Shown here: positions 1 through 6,487 of the stretch, piece after piece
How positions within the stretch are numbered: position 1 is the first letter of the stretch
Layout: every line of letters begins with the position of its first letter
Assembly (NCBI GenBank): GCA_964505325.1
Contig: CAZDHT010000101.1
Span: forward strand, 1 to 16,111
Length of the DNA: 16,111 bases
Reading direction: 5' to 3'
DNA from: CAZDHT01 sp964505325
GTDB lineage: Bacteria > Planctomycetota > PUPC01
Translations under genes and position numbers: made by a program
The notes under the pieces: model-generated
Seen by the model: the letters and a program-made list of their open reading frames with translations, nothing else
Database searches by the model: none
Told to the model about the DNA's origin: nothing

Positions 1-2
1 GA

Positions 3-101
3 ATCGAGCTCCGTCCCGGGCAAATCAAGAAGACTCTGGATTCCCAAGCCGTCTCGTTCGTCGTGGGGCTCCGCGAAGCATCGTTCGGGGCTGCACCCTG
101 A
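3..101 (+). CDS. C-terminal tail of an unidentified protein (partial, 5' end outside window)
   Basis: From the window edge, frame 3 stays open for 32 codons and ends at TGA 99-101. The third codon positions are almost all G or C, as in the clear genes of this window, which favours real coding sequence. The peptide ends AVSFVVGLREASFGAAP, a beta-strand-like segment with no motif I recognise. It runs in the same direction as the small acetyltransferase-like gene about 115 nt downstream. No function can be assigned from 32 residues, and a chance open frame of this length is possible. Confidence 0.4.
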   Translation: MELRPGQIKKTLDSQAVSFVVGLREASFGAAP

Positions 102-142
102 ATCCGCTCCCGCGCGGACGGAACCGCCCTGCGCCCAGGCAA

Positions 143-171
143 TGGAATTCCCGCACCCGAACTGCTAGACT
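143..171 (+). promoter_or_regulatory. weak candidate promoter for the small acetyltransferase-like gene
   Basis: TAGACT at 166-171 is preceded by TGC, giving an extended -10 (TGnTAGACT). A poor -35, TGGAAT at 143-148, lies 17 nt upstream. It is the only promoter-like sequence seen between the first partial gene and the start codon at 218. Confidence 0.25.
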
Positions 172-217
172 GTCGTCGCGCCGGGCATCACGAACACCCC
201 CATCGGAAAGACGAGCG

Positions 218-595
218 ATGATGTCCAGACCGTATGACCCTGAGAGAGACAAGGAAGCCGTGCTCCGCATCTGGCGCGAGATCGGCTGGCTGACCAAGGG
301 CAAGGAACCGTCGCTGGACACGTGGCTCGAGGGCAACCGCGCCTTCGTTGCCGAACTGAACGGCAGCGCCGAGTGCGCGGTGACGGTCGGCGAAGAACCG
401 CGCGCCGAACCGGGGACGCACGGGTCACTGCCGACGCTGACCGCATCCGTCAACGCGCTCTCGCGGCTGTGGCTGGGGGTGCGTCACGCGAGTGGCTTAG
501 CCATCACCGACGACCTTGCCGGTCCTCCGGCGCTCCTGGCCGAGTTGGACACCGCTTTCCGCCTGCCCCCGCCCAAGCTGGACTGGGAGTTCTGA
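218..595 (+). CDS. GNAT/Eis-like N-acetyltransferase remnant with a large internal deletion
   Basis: This encodes 125 residues. Residues 1-60 resemble the start of Eis-type GNAT acetyltransferases: an RPYDPERDKEAVLRIWREIGWL opening, then FVAELNGSAECAV, where strand beta2 of the fold would be. Residues 75-125 resemble the C-terminal SCP2-like domain of the same proteins (PTLTASVNALSRLWLGV, then a LPPPKLDWEF ending). Full-length relatives are about 400 residues. The acetyl-CoA-binding core and the second GNAT domain are missing, so the two ends are joined in frame near residues 62-75. An RBS (GGAAAG, 205-210) precedes ATG 218; a second ATG follows at 221. Catalysis is very unlikely. It is either a decaying in-frame deletion or an unusual mini-protein. 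It converges on the glycoside hydrolase gene. The family assignment is from pattern memory. Confidence 0.6.
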   Translation: MMSRPYDPERDKEAVLRIWREIGWLTKGKEPSLDTWLEGNRAFVAELNGSAECAVTVGEEPRAEPGTHGSLPTLTASVNALSRLWLGVRHASGLAITDDLAGPPALLAELDTAFRLPPPKLDWEF

Positions 596-632
596 ACGCA
601 GGCTCGTCGCGACTTTCGCGGTGAGATCAATC

Positions 633-1976
633 CTAGCGCGCCGCGCGCACGAGCACGGCCCAGTAGCCCTCGTCGCGCGGGGTGACCAGGCGCAGGACGC
701 CGTCCTCCGGGGCGCCCGGCTCGGGGTTGACCCAGGCGCTCGCCACGATGTCGAGCCATCGGACCTCGAGCGACTTGCCGCTCGCCGCGGATACGTCCAG
801 CCGCACGTCGCCGCCGTCGGTGAAGAACACGGCGTACTCGACGCCCGGGTTGGCGCTGCAATACGCCTCGTTCCAGCTCCGCTCGCCGAGCATGTCGGTG
901 TGCGGCTCGCAGGCGAAGATGGTCATCGCGTCGGTGAACATCCGCATGCTCCTGAGGTGCGCCTGCGCCCGCTCGCTCAAGCCGAGGCCGGAGAGCGGCC
1001 GGTGGAACCGCGACGAGGCGAGCCCGTTGAAGATGTTCCGCCAGAACCGTTCCTGCGCGTCGCGGTTCGTGCCAAAGTGCCCCGTGTTCGCGCCGTAGAT
1101 CTTCACGCTGTTCATCGGGCGGATACGGCCCGAGGCGATGATCTTCTCGCGGATGAACTGCGGCCCGGTCCAGTGCCGGTCGGCCGGGCTGTGGTTGTTT
1201 TGCGAGATGTCTACGAACGAGTACAACTCGGGATGGCCGTAGGTGTTCTCGTGCTGCGGGTGGCGGAGGTCGTGGGCGTCCCACATTTCGGTGACCTCGA
1301 CCCCGACGCCTGCCGCGGCCGCCTGCGCGCGGATGTACTCCGCCCAGTACTTTGGCCACTCGGGCGATTCGTTCGTCTCGTTGTCCACACAATAGAGCAC
1401 GTTGCCGCACGGGAGCGATAGCGAGAGCAGCTTGTCCACGTGGGCGTGCTGATAGCGGAGCACGAGGTTGTTGTTTTCCCGCGCCGGGACAGAGCGGAAG
1501 AAGGCGTTCGCGCGCTCGCCGGGGTGGGTGTCGATCCGCTCGGCCAGGCCGCTCTCTTCAGCCGTGTAGTTCACGTTGTTCTTCGGGTTGAACGGATTGT
1601 CCTGCCACGGGTCGCGGGCGAAGTCGAACCGGTCCCACACCTCAATCTGAAGGATGATGTCGCGCGCGGCGGTGAGGCGCAGGAACCGCTCGAAGCGGCG
1701 CCAATAGTCCTCGCCCGGCCGGTTCAGATCGTACCGGCCGGTGGCAGGATCGCGCTGAAACGGCCACACGTTGCCCTCGTCGCGGCTCGACATCGTGCAG
1801 CGGACGTAATTGCCACCGGCCGACACCAGCAGGTCGAGGTGCTCCTCGACGTCGGGGATCTGGAACAGGTTGTCCTCGACCGAGCCGCCCAGCAGCAGCA
1901 CCGGCTCGCCCTTGTACTGCCAGTAGAACCGGTTCTCCGGCCATGGTTGGATACGGCCTCTGTCGCGGGCGATCAC
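633..1976 (-). CDS. GH140/DUF4038-like glycoside hydrolase (TIM barrel plus C-terminal beta domain)
   Basis: This encodes 447 residues from a GTG at 1974-1976, which overlaps the TGA of the upstream gene by 4 nt (GTGA), so translation is probably coupled. The N-terminus, with YWQYKGEPVLLLGGSVEDNLF (residues 18-38), matches the opening strand of DUF4038/apiosidase-like (beta/alpha)8 hydrolases. The barrel runs to about residue 365. VDNETNES (197-204) sits at the end of a strand like the acid/base Asn-Glu of clan GH-A; E200 and E203 are candidates. Residues 375-447 resemble the small beta-sandwich (putative collagen-binding type) at the end of these proteins. There is no signal peptide, so it probably acts in the cytoplasm on imported oligosaccharides or glycosides. 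It is the last gene of the pgi operon. The substrate is unknown and the GH140 label is tentative. Confidence 0.72.
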   Translation of the reverse strand: MIARDRGRIQPWPENRFYWQYKGEPVLLLGGSVEDNLFQIPDVEEHLDLLVSAGGNYVRCTMSSRDEGNVWPFQRDPATGRYDLNRPGEDYWRRFERFLRLTAARDIILQIEVWDRFDFARDPWQDNPFNPKNNVNYTAEESGLAERIDTHPGERANAFFRSVPARENNNLVLRYQHAHVDKLLSLSLPCGNVLYCVDNETNESPEWPKYWAEYIRAQAAAAGVGVEVTEMWDAHDLRHPQHENTYGHPELYSFVDISQNNHSPADRHWTGPQFIREKIIASGRIRPMNSVKIYGANTGHFGTNRDAQERFWRNIFNGLASSRFHRPLSGLGLSERAQAHLRSMRMFTDAMTIFACEPHTDMLGERSWNEAYCSANPGVEYAVFFTDGGDVRLDVSAASGKSLEVRWLDIVASAWVNPEPGAPEDGVLRLVTPRDEGYWAVLVRAAR

Positions 1977-3865
1977 TCAAGCTCCCGTTTGACGTCCACC
2001 CAGTCGCCGTCGGCGTCGTAGGCGGAGCGGTACATGGCATCGAGGATCGACTGGGTACGTCGGCCGTCGCGGCCGGAACAGCTCAACTCGGCGCCGGTCC
2101 GCACCGCGGCGGCGAAGTTGTCCACGGCGTTGACCCACTCTGACTCGGCGACCAGCGGCGGCTTGTCGCTCCACGCGCCATCGATGTACCATCGGGTCTG
2201 CGGCTCGGCGTACGGCCCGGCGGACGCATGCGCGTACGCGCCCTCCGTGCCCACCAGGTCGAGCTGGCAATACCATGTCGACTGCGGGTAGCTGGTCGTT
2301 GCCGTGAACGTGACCACGAAGCCGTCGTCGTAGAGCCACACGGCCGAGCCCAGATCCTCCGCCTCGATGTCGTGGGCCTGCGTCCAGACGTTGCAGCGGA
2401 CCCTCGCGGGTACGCCCGCCGTGAAGGCGAGGTCGTCGATGTGGTGGATGGCCTGGTTGGAGAGCACGCCGCCGCCGTCCCATCGCCGCGTGCCGCGCCA
2501 GCCATCGTCGCTGCGGAAGTACTCCATCGTCCGTTGAATCCTCAACGCGCAGGTTGCGTTGAGCAAGCGGCCGAACACGCCCTCGGCGACCGCCGCCCGG
2601 AGCGTGCTCAACTCGGTGCTGAAGCGGCGGCCGAAGTCGACCGCCAGCAGACGGTCCTTCGCCTCGGCCAGGCGGATCATGTCGTCGCACGCGGCCAGCG
2701 TCGCTTCCATCGGCTTGGTGGTCATCACGTGCTTCCCGGCCTCCAGCGCGGCCAGCCCGATCTCCGCATGGCGGCCCGTCTCGGTCAGCACGAAGACGAC
2801 CTCAACTGCGTCGTCATCGAGCCATTCGCGGAAGTCGGTCCTGTACGGCGCCCCACACTCCTCGCTGGTGCGCCGGGCGCGGTCTTCGCGAATGTCCGAC
2901 ACGCCGACGAGCTTGCAGCCGGAAGTCTTGGCGATGTCCTTCGACCGCTCGTGGCCCATGCCCAGGCCGACCACGACGAAGCCGACGGGCTCGTCCGCCC
3001 ATGGGCGCGTCACTAACTCGACCGCCCTGGAGGCGGCGAAGATCGAGCTGCCCGGCGCGGCGGTCGGCCATGCCCGCTGGATCACGCGGACCACGCGCTC
3101 GGACATCTCGATGTTGCTGACGTTCTGCGGGTCGGGGTTGTGCGTCTCGGCGCTGATGGGGCCGGGGATGCCGGCGTCGTGGCAGTGCTCGAGCACCTTA
3201 TCGTACGGGATCCGCTCCTCGCCGTAGCCCTCGACGGCGCCGCGGGCCTTCACGTGGATCAGCTTCGACCGCGCTGCCATCCGGCGGATGAAGGCGTCCT
3301 CGTCCCTTCGCCGCTCTTCACAGGCCCACGAGTTGTGCACGTCCCAGGCGAGCGCCCACTGCGGCACGTCGAGCGCGTCGAGCACGGCGAAGACCTCCTC
3401 GGGCGTGACGCCGCAATTCTCGAAGGCGAGCACGAGCCCGGCCTCGCGGGCGCGATCGGCGAGCGGGCGGAACATGTCGAGCACCTTCTGCAGTTCGTCG
3501 GGACGAACGGCCAGTTCGCCTTTCATCTCGCCCTCGGGCTGCCAGTAGTGGAAGGCGCGGACGAGGCGGCAGTCGAGCGCGTCGGCGGCGCGGATGACGC
3601 CCTCCAGCTTCTCCGCCTCGGCCCGTTGGCGTTCGGCGTCGGGCAGGTGCACCTTGGCCAGCGACGACTGGAGGCAGCCGACCTTCGTCCCGTGGCCGTC
3701 GAGCAGCCGGCGCAGCTCGGGCAGCCGCTCGGCCGGCAGCGCCTCGGCGGCGCAGCCGAACACCTGCCCGCGCAGGTCGACGTATTCCAGGCCCCACGAC
3801 TTGATGATGGGCAGCCCCTTGGTGATGTCGATGCCCAGCTCATCCGAAAAGATCGATGGAAACAT
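1973..3865 (-). CDS. bifunctional fusion: sugar phosphate isomerase/epimerase-like barrel + Gfo/Idh/MocA oxidoreductase
   Basis: This encodes 630 residues; ATG 3863-3865 follows a strong SD (GAAAGGAGG, 3870-3878) just after the pgi stop. Residues 1-265 are an AP_endonuc_2/xylose-isomerase-like TIM barrel. Its metal-ligand set is visible: E149 (AFEN), D175 (AWDVHN), H204 (LIHVKA) and E240 (ISAET), spaced much as in D-tagatose 3-epimerase. Residues 290-630 are a Gfo/Idh/MocA NAD(P) dehydrogenase: Rossmann start VVVGLGMGHE (297-306), KHVMTTKP (378-385; the usual EKP is TKP) and catalytic-type NQAIHHIDD (470-478). A linker of about 25 residues joins them. The two halves are normally separate genes. 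Known oxidoreductase-barrel pairs oxidise a glycoside to a 3-keto intermediate that the barrel enzyme eliminates or isomerises; that role here is inference. It has no signal peptide, so it is cytoplasmic. Confidence 0.85.
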   Translation of the reverse strand: MFPSIFSDELGIDITKGLPIIKSWGLEYVDLRGQVFGCAAEALPAERLPELRRLLDGHGTKVGCLQSSLAKVHLPDAERQRAEAEKLEGVIRAADALDCRLVRAFHYWQPEGEMKGELAVRPDELQKVLDMFRPLADRAREAGLVLAFENCGVTPEEVFAVLDALDVPQWALAWDVHNSWACEERRRDEDAFIRRMAARSKLIHVKARGAVEGYGEERIPYDKVLEHCHDAGIPGPISAETHNPDPQNVSNIEMSERVVRVIQRAWPTAAPGSSIFAASRAVELVTRPWADEPVGFVVVGLGMGHERSKDIAKTSGCKLVGVSDIREDRARRTSEECGAPYRTDFREWLDDDAVEVVFVLTETGRHAEIGLAALEAGKHVMTTKPMEATLAACDDMIRLAEAKDRLLAVDFGRRFSTELSTLRAAVAEGVFGRLLNATCALRIQRTMEYFRSDDGWRGTRRWDGGGVLSNQAIHHIDDLAFTAGVPARVRCNVWTQAHDIEAEDLGSAVWLYDDGFVVTFTATTSYPQSTWYCQLDLVGTEGAYAHASAGPYAEPQTRWYIDGAWSDKPPLVAESEWVNAVDNFAAAVRTGAELSCSGRDGRRTQSILDAMYRSAYDADGDWVDVKRELE

Positions 3866-3878
3866 GCGGCCTCCTTTC

Positions 3879-5279
3879 TCACTTCTTCAGATCGTCAGCG
3901 ATCTGCTCGAGCGGCGGGACGTCCTTGCCCGCCCGCAGGTCCTCGATCCACTGCTTCGCGGCTTCGTAGCCGGGCCGCCCCATCAGGCCGTAGGCGAGGA
4001 CCTTGCCGGCCTCGACGCCGGGTTGGTTGAACGCGTTCACGCCGTACAACTCGCCGGAGATGGCGGTTTTGACCTCGAGCATGTGGAAGAGCTGGCCGAG
4101 GGCGTAAGGCGTGACCTCGGGCAGCGTGATGGTGTAGTTGGGCCGGCCGGCGTCGGTCAGCGCAAGGGCCGTGGCGATGCGTTCATACTCGATGAGTTCG
4201 TTGAAGGTATGGCCGCCGATGTAGCCGAGTGCGTCGACGTCGGGCCATGCCGCGGGGATCTCGAGCTCGCCGACGAACCGCCCCACTCCGAGGAAGCAGA
4301 AGACCTTGTCTTTGGGCCCGTCGCGGTAGAGTTGGACCTGGGAGTGCTGGTCGGTGACGCCAAGCGCTTTGATCGGCGTGGGGCCGACGTCGGGGCTCTT
4401 GCCCAGACTCTCCGCCCAGAGCTGGCGGTACCAGTCGGCCACGTCGCGGAGGGCGCTGGCGTACGGCATCATCACCGATAGGTTATGTCCTTTGTTATAG
4501 AGAATGTATTCGACGGCCGCGGCCATGTACGCGTCGTTCCCTTCGAGAGAAGCGGAGGCGCAGCGCGTCTTGTCCGCGTCCTCGGCGCCGGCGAGCAGCG
4601 CGTCGATGTCGATCCCGCACAGCGCCGCGGGCAGCAGGCCGACCGGCGAGAGCACGCTGAACCGCCCGCCCATGCCGTCCGGCACCTCCAGCGAAGCCAG
4701 GCATTCCGCGTCGGCGATGGGACGCAGCGCCCCCTTCGCCTTGTCCGTGATTGCCACCACGTTCTTTTTCATATCGCCCCCGAGCATCGACCGAGCGAGC
4801 AGCAACTGCGACATGGTCTCGACCGTCGAGCCGGACTTCGAAATCACGATGAACAGGGTCTTCGCGGGATCGATCACGTCGAGCAGCCCCTTCAAGCGGT
4901 CCGGATCGACGTTGTCCTCGACGTACAACCGCGGCGTCCCGCGCCGGTTGGCCGGCAACTCATTATATAGAGGATGACATAAAGCCGAGCGGAGCGCGAT
5001 CGTGCCCAGGGCCGAGCCGCCAATCCCGAACACGACCACCGCCTCGAACTTGCCGGCGACGTCCCGCGCGACCTGCTTCACCTGCTCGATGTTGTCCGCC
5101 TGCTGGGGCAGGTCGTAGAACGCCACCTCGCCCGACTGACGGAGCGCGGCGAGCGCCGCGTGCCCTTCCGGGAGCCGCGCGGCAACCGCGCCCAGTTCCT
5201 CCGACGTGCAGCCGTGCTCGGACCCCACCGCGTCGGCCATCACGTTGCCGAAGTCAAACCTGATTTCACTTCTATCCAC
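3879..5279 (-). CDS. pgi: glucose-6-phosphate isomerase
   Basis: This cytoplasmic enzyme interconverts glucose 6-phosphate and fructose 6-phosphate. In the 466-residue product, two SIS domains carry GIGGSALG (85-92) and the phosphate-binding SKSGST region (148-153). Signature one is GGRFSVLSPVG (204-214) and signature two is LYGVNAFNQPGVEAGK (411-426). Likely catalytic residues are E290 (WAESLGK), H312 (DQHSQ) and K426. The length fits the short bacterial form of about 450 residues. Two tandem GTG codons (5280-5282 and 5277-5279) follow AGGAGG at 5286-5291. I chose the inner one because its 6-nt spacing is better than 3 nt; the outer one adds a single residue. It leads the operon with the isomerase-oxidoreductase fusion and the hydrolase, with only 13 nt to the next gene. 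Two short patches of A/T-rich codons near 4490-4505 and 4962-4980 stand out from the GC-rich body. Confidence 0.96.
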   Translation of the reverse strand: MDRSEIRFDFGNVMADAVGSEHGCTSEELGAVAARLPEGHAALAALRQSGEVAFYDLPQQADNIEQVKQVARDVAGKFEAVVVFGIGGSALGTIALRSALCHPLYNELPANRRGTPRLYVEDNVDPDRLKGLLDVIDPAKTLFIVISKSGSTVETMSQLLLARSMLGGDMKKNVVAITDKAKGALRPIADAECLASLEVPDGMGGRFSVLSPVGLLPAALCGIDIDALLAGAEDADKTRCASASLEGNDAYMAAAVEYILYNKGHNLSVMMPYASALRDVADWYRQLWAESLGKSPDVGPTPIKALGVTDQHSQVQLYRDGPKDKVFCFLGVGRFVGELEIPAAWPDVDALGYIGGHTFNELIEYERIATALALTDAGRPNYTITLPEVTPYALGQLFHMLEVKTAISGELYGVNAFNQPGVEAGKVLAYGLMGRPGYEAAKQWIEDLRAGKDVPPLEQIADDLKK

Positions 5280-5290
5280 CACCTACCTCC

Positions 5291-5319
5291 TTGAAAACCC
5301 GCCCCGAACCGAATACACT
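5291..5319 (+). promoter_or_regulatory. promoter for tRNA-Thr
   Basis: TTGAAA (5291-5296), a 17-nt spacer and TACACT (5314-5319) place a start about 5326, just ahead of the tRNA at 5330. The -35 lies over the complement of the pgi ribosome-binding site, so tRNA and pgi transcription diverge from overlapping DNA. Confidence 0.55.
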
Positions 5320-5329
5320 GTATCGCGTC

Positions 5330-5404
5330 GCCCGGGTGGCTCAGTGGTAGAGCAGGGCTTTCGTAAAGCTCAGGTCGCCGGTTCGAATCCGGCCCCGGGC
5401 TCCA
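5330..5404 (+). tRNA. tRNA-Thr (anticodon CGT), CCA encoded
   Basis: The full cloverleaf can be drawn. The acceptor GCCCGGG (5330-5336) pairs with CCCGGGC (5394-5400). The D stem is GCTC/GAGC (5339-5342 with 5350-5353). The anticodon stem is GGGCT/AGCTC (5355-5359 with 5367-5371) around the loop TTCGTAA. The T stem is GCCGG/CCGGC (5377-5381 with 5389-5393) around TTCGAAT. The anticodon CGT is at 5362-5364 and reads ACG, threonine. The discriminator is T at 5401 rather than the A usual in bacterial tRNA-Thr, followed by encoded CCA (5402-5404). The stop codon of the convergent membrane-protein gene begins at the very next base. Confidence 0.96.
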
Positions 5405-6277
5405 TCAATTCGTTGGCTTCCTCTGGCCGTCGCCGGACATCTGGCGCCGCAGAAGCGGCCAGACCCTCATCATCACCACCGCGAACGTGGCGGAGATCAC
5501 CGGCCACGCGAGTTCCGCCGTGGCCTTGTCGCCCTTCGGGACGTGCAGCGCCAGCAAAGCCCCGGCGAACAATCCTGCGCCCGGCAGCACCGTCTCCGCG
5601 AACAGTCTGACCCGGCCCAAGTCAAATCTCCTCAGCACCTGGCGGCCGTACCAGCCAAGGTACACCGCCAGGTATACCGAAAAGGCCGCCGCCAGCAGGC
5701 CGAACGGCCGGCCCATCCCAAGCCCGGCAACAAGCAGAACCAGCGCGATCATCAGCGCAAGAGCTATCGCGAACGCGCCCTTCTCGATTGGCCGCGAGCC
5801 CCGGATGAACCAGACAAGGCCCACGTAGCACATGAGCCCGACGGTGCACAGGCCTGCCAGGCCGGACACCGGAAAGCCCTCCAACTGCCCGGTGCACACG
5901 GCCGCCCCGGCGAAGAGGGACCCGAACAGGAAGCGCGCCTCCGGCATCCGTTCCGCGCCGGTCGCGCGCAGCAGAGCCAGACACGCCAGCAGCCCCGCGC
6001 CGGCCGTCGCCCGCACGTCGCCCAGCCCGGCAGCCGCCAGTGCAGCGACCGCCAGCAGGGCCGCGATCACCCGGCGCCGCTCGTCGGCCGCCGCGCAGAA
6101 CGTCGCTGCGTAGCACCCCGACACGCCCACGGCGAGCAGTGCGAGCTCGGTGGTATCCAGGGTCTGCCAGGTATGGCACAAGAAGTAGCCGGTCCACACG
6201 CAGATGAGGGCCGCCGCCACATCCCCGATCAGTTGCCTCAGGTCAAGCCCCGCTCTGTCCACGACCGACTCCGTCAT
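5405..6277 (-). CDS. multi-pass integral membrane protein, function unknown
   Basis: I do not recognise the family with confidence. From ATG 6275-6277 the product is 290 residues with roughly eight hydrophobic segments, short loops rich in Arg and a basic C-terminus (LLRRQMSGDGQRKPTN). The segment order, with a LCTVGLMCYVGLVWFIRG stretch in the middle, faintly recalls UbiA-type prenyltransferases. However, the Asp-rich NDxxD-type motifs those enzymes need are absent, so a degenerate or unrelated protein is equally likely. The frame stays open upstream to 6406, but that extension would start inside a large palindrome and encodes non-hydrophobic, low-quality sequence, so I placed the start at 6277. 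No convincing SD is visible there. The gene ends one base after the convergent tRNA, and transcription may be controlled from the palindrome about 100 nt upstream. Confidence 0.7.
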   Translation of the reverse strand: MTESVVDRAGLDLRQLIGDVAAALICVWTGYFLCHTWQTLDTTELALLAVGVSGCYAATFCAAADERRRVIAALLAVAALAAAGLGDVRATAGAGLLACLALLRATGAERMPEARFLFGSLFAGAAVCTGQLEGFPVSGLAGLCTVGLMCYVGLVWFIRGSRPIEKGAFAIALALMIALVLLVAGLGMGRPFGLLAAAFSVYLAVYLGWYGRQVLRRFDLGRVRLFAETVLPGAGLFAGALLALHVPKGDKATAELAWPVISATFAVVMMRVWPLLRRQMSGDGQRKPTN

Positions 6278-6378
6278 ATGACAGGCGGAGTATATCAGGG
6301 GAACGCCAAATGTCAAAATCCCAGTGGCAGAGGGGAGGCGAAGGCCGCCCCTCGGCCTGTCGAGCCCCGCCTCTGTCT

Positions 6379-6416
6379 GGTAAACTTTTTGTCGCACGTG
6401 CGACAAAATATTTACC
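6379..6416. promoter_or_regulatory. large imperfect palindrome, probable operator
   Basis: The core 6387-6408 is a perfect 22-bp palindrome: arm TTTTGTCGCAC and its exact complement, with centre CACGTG. After a 2-bp mismatch on each side the symmetry resumes as GGTAAA (6379-6384) and TTTACC (6411-6416), for 38 bp in total. It lies in the 210-nt gap between the htrA stop and the membrane-protein start. The arms run T-rich, then GC, then A-rich, the reverse of an intrinsic terminator, so a binding site for a dimeric or tetrameric regulator is more likely. The regulator is unknown. Confidence 0.6.
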
Positions 6417-6487
6417 GACGCCGATCACGGGGCTCGGCCTGTTTTCGGACGGAGGTCCTCCCCGCATCCTCTGTGTCAATACGGGAT

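Noticed and set aside
25..453. Minus-strand open frame across the first gap
   Set aside because: Ser/Arg-rich translation without motifs, antisense to the acetyltransferase-like gene, no RBS.
4480..4980. Two A/T-rich patches inside pgi (near 4490-4505 and 4962-4980) as internal or antisense promoters
   Set aside because: The TATATA at 4964 has no correctly spaced -35, and both patches encode ordinary pgi residues; they may only reflect local codon choice.
6278..6406. Extension of the membrane-protein frame to 6406
   Set aside because: The start would lie within the large palindrome, there is no RBS, and the added residues do not look like a signal or membrane segment.
6387..6408. Palindrome read as an intrinsic terminator for htrA
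   Set aside because: On both strands the stem is preceded by T and followed by A, opposite to the terminator pattern.
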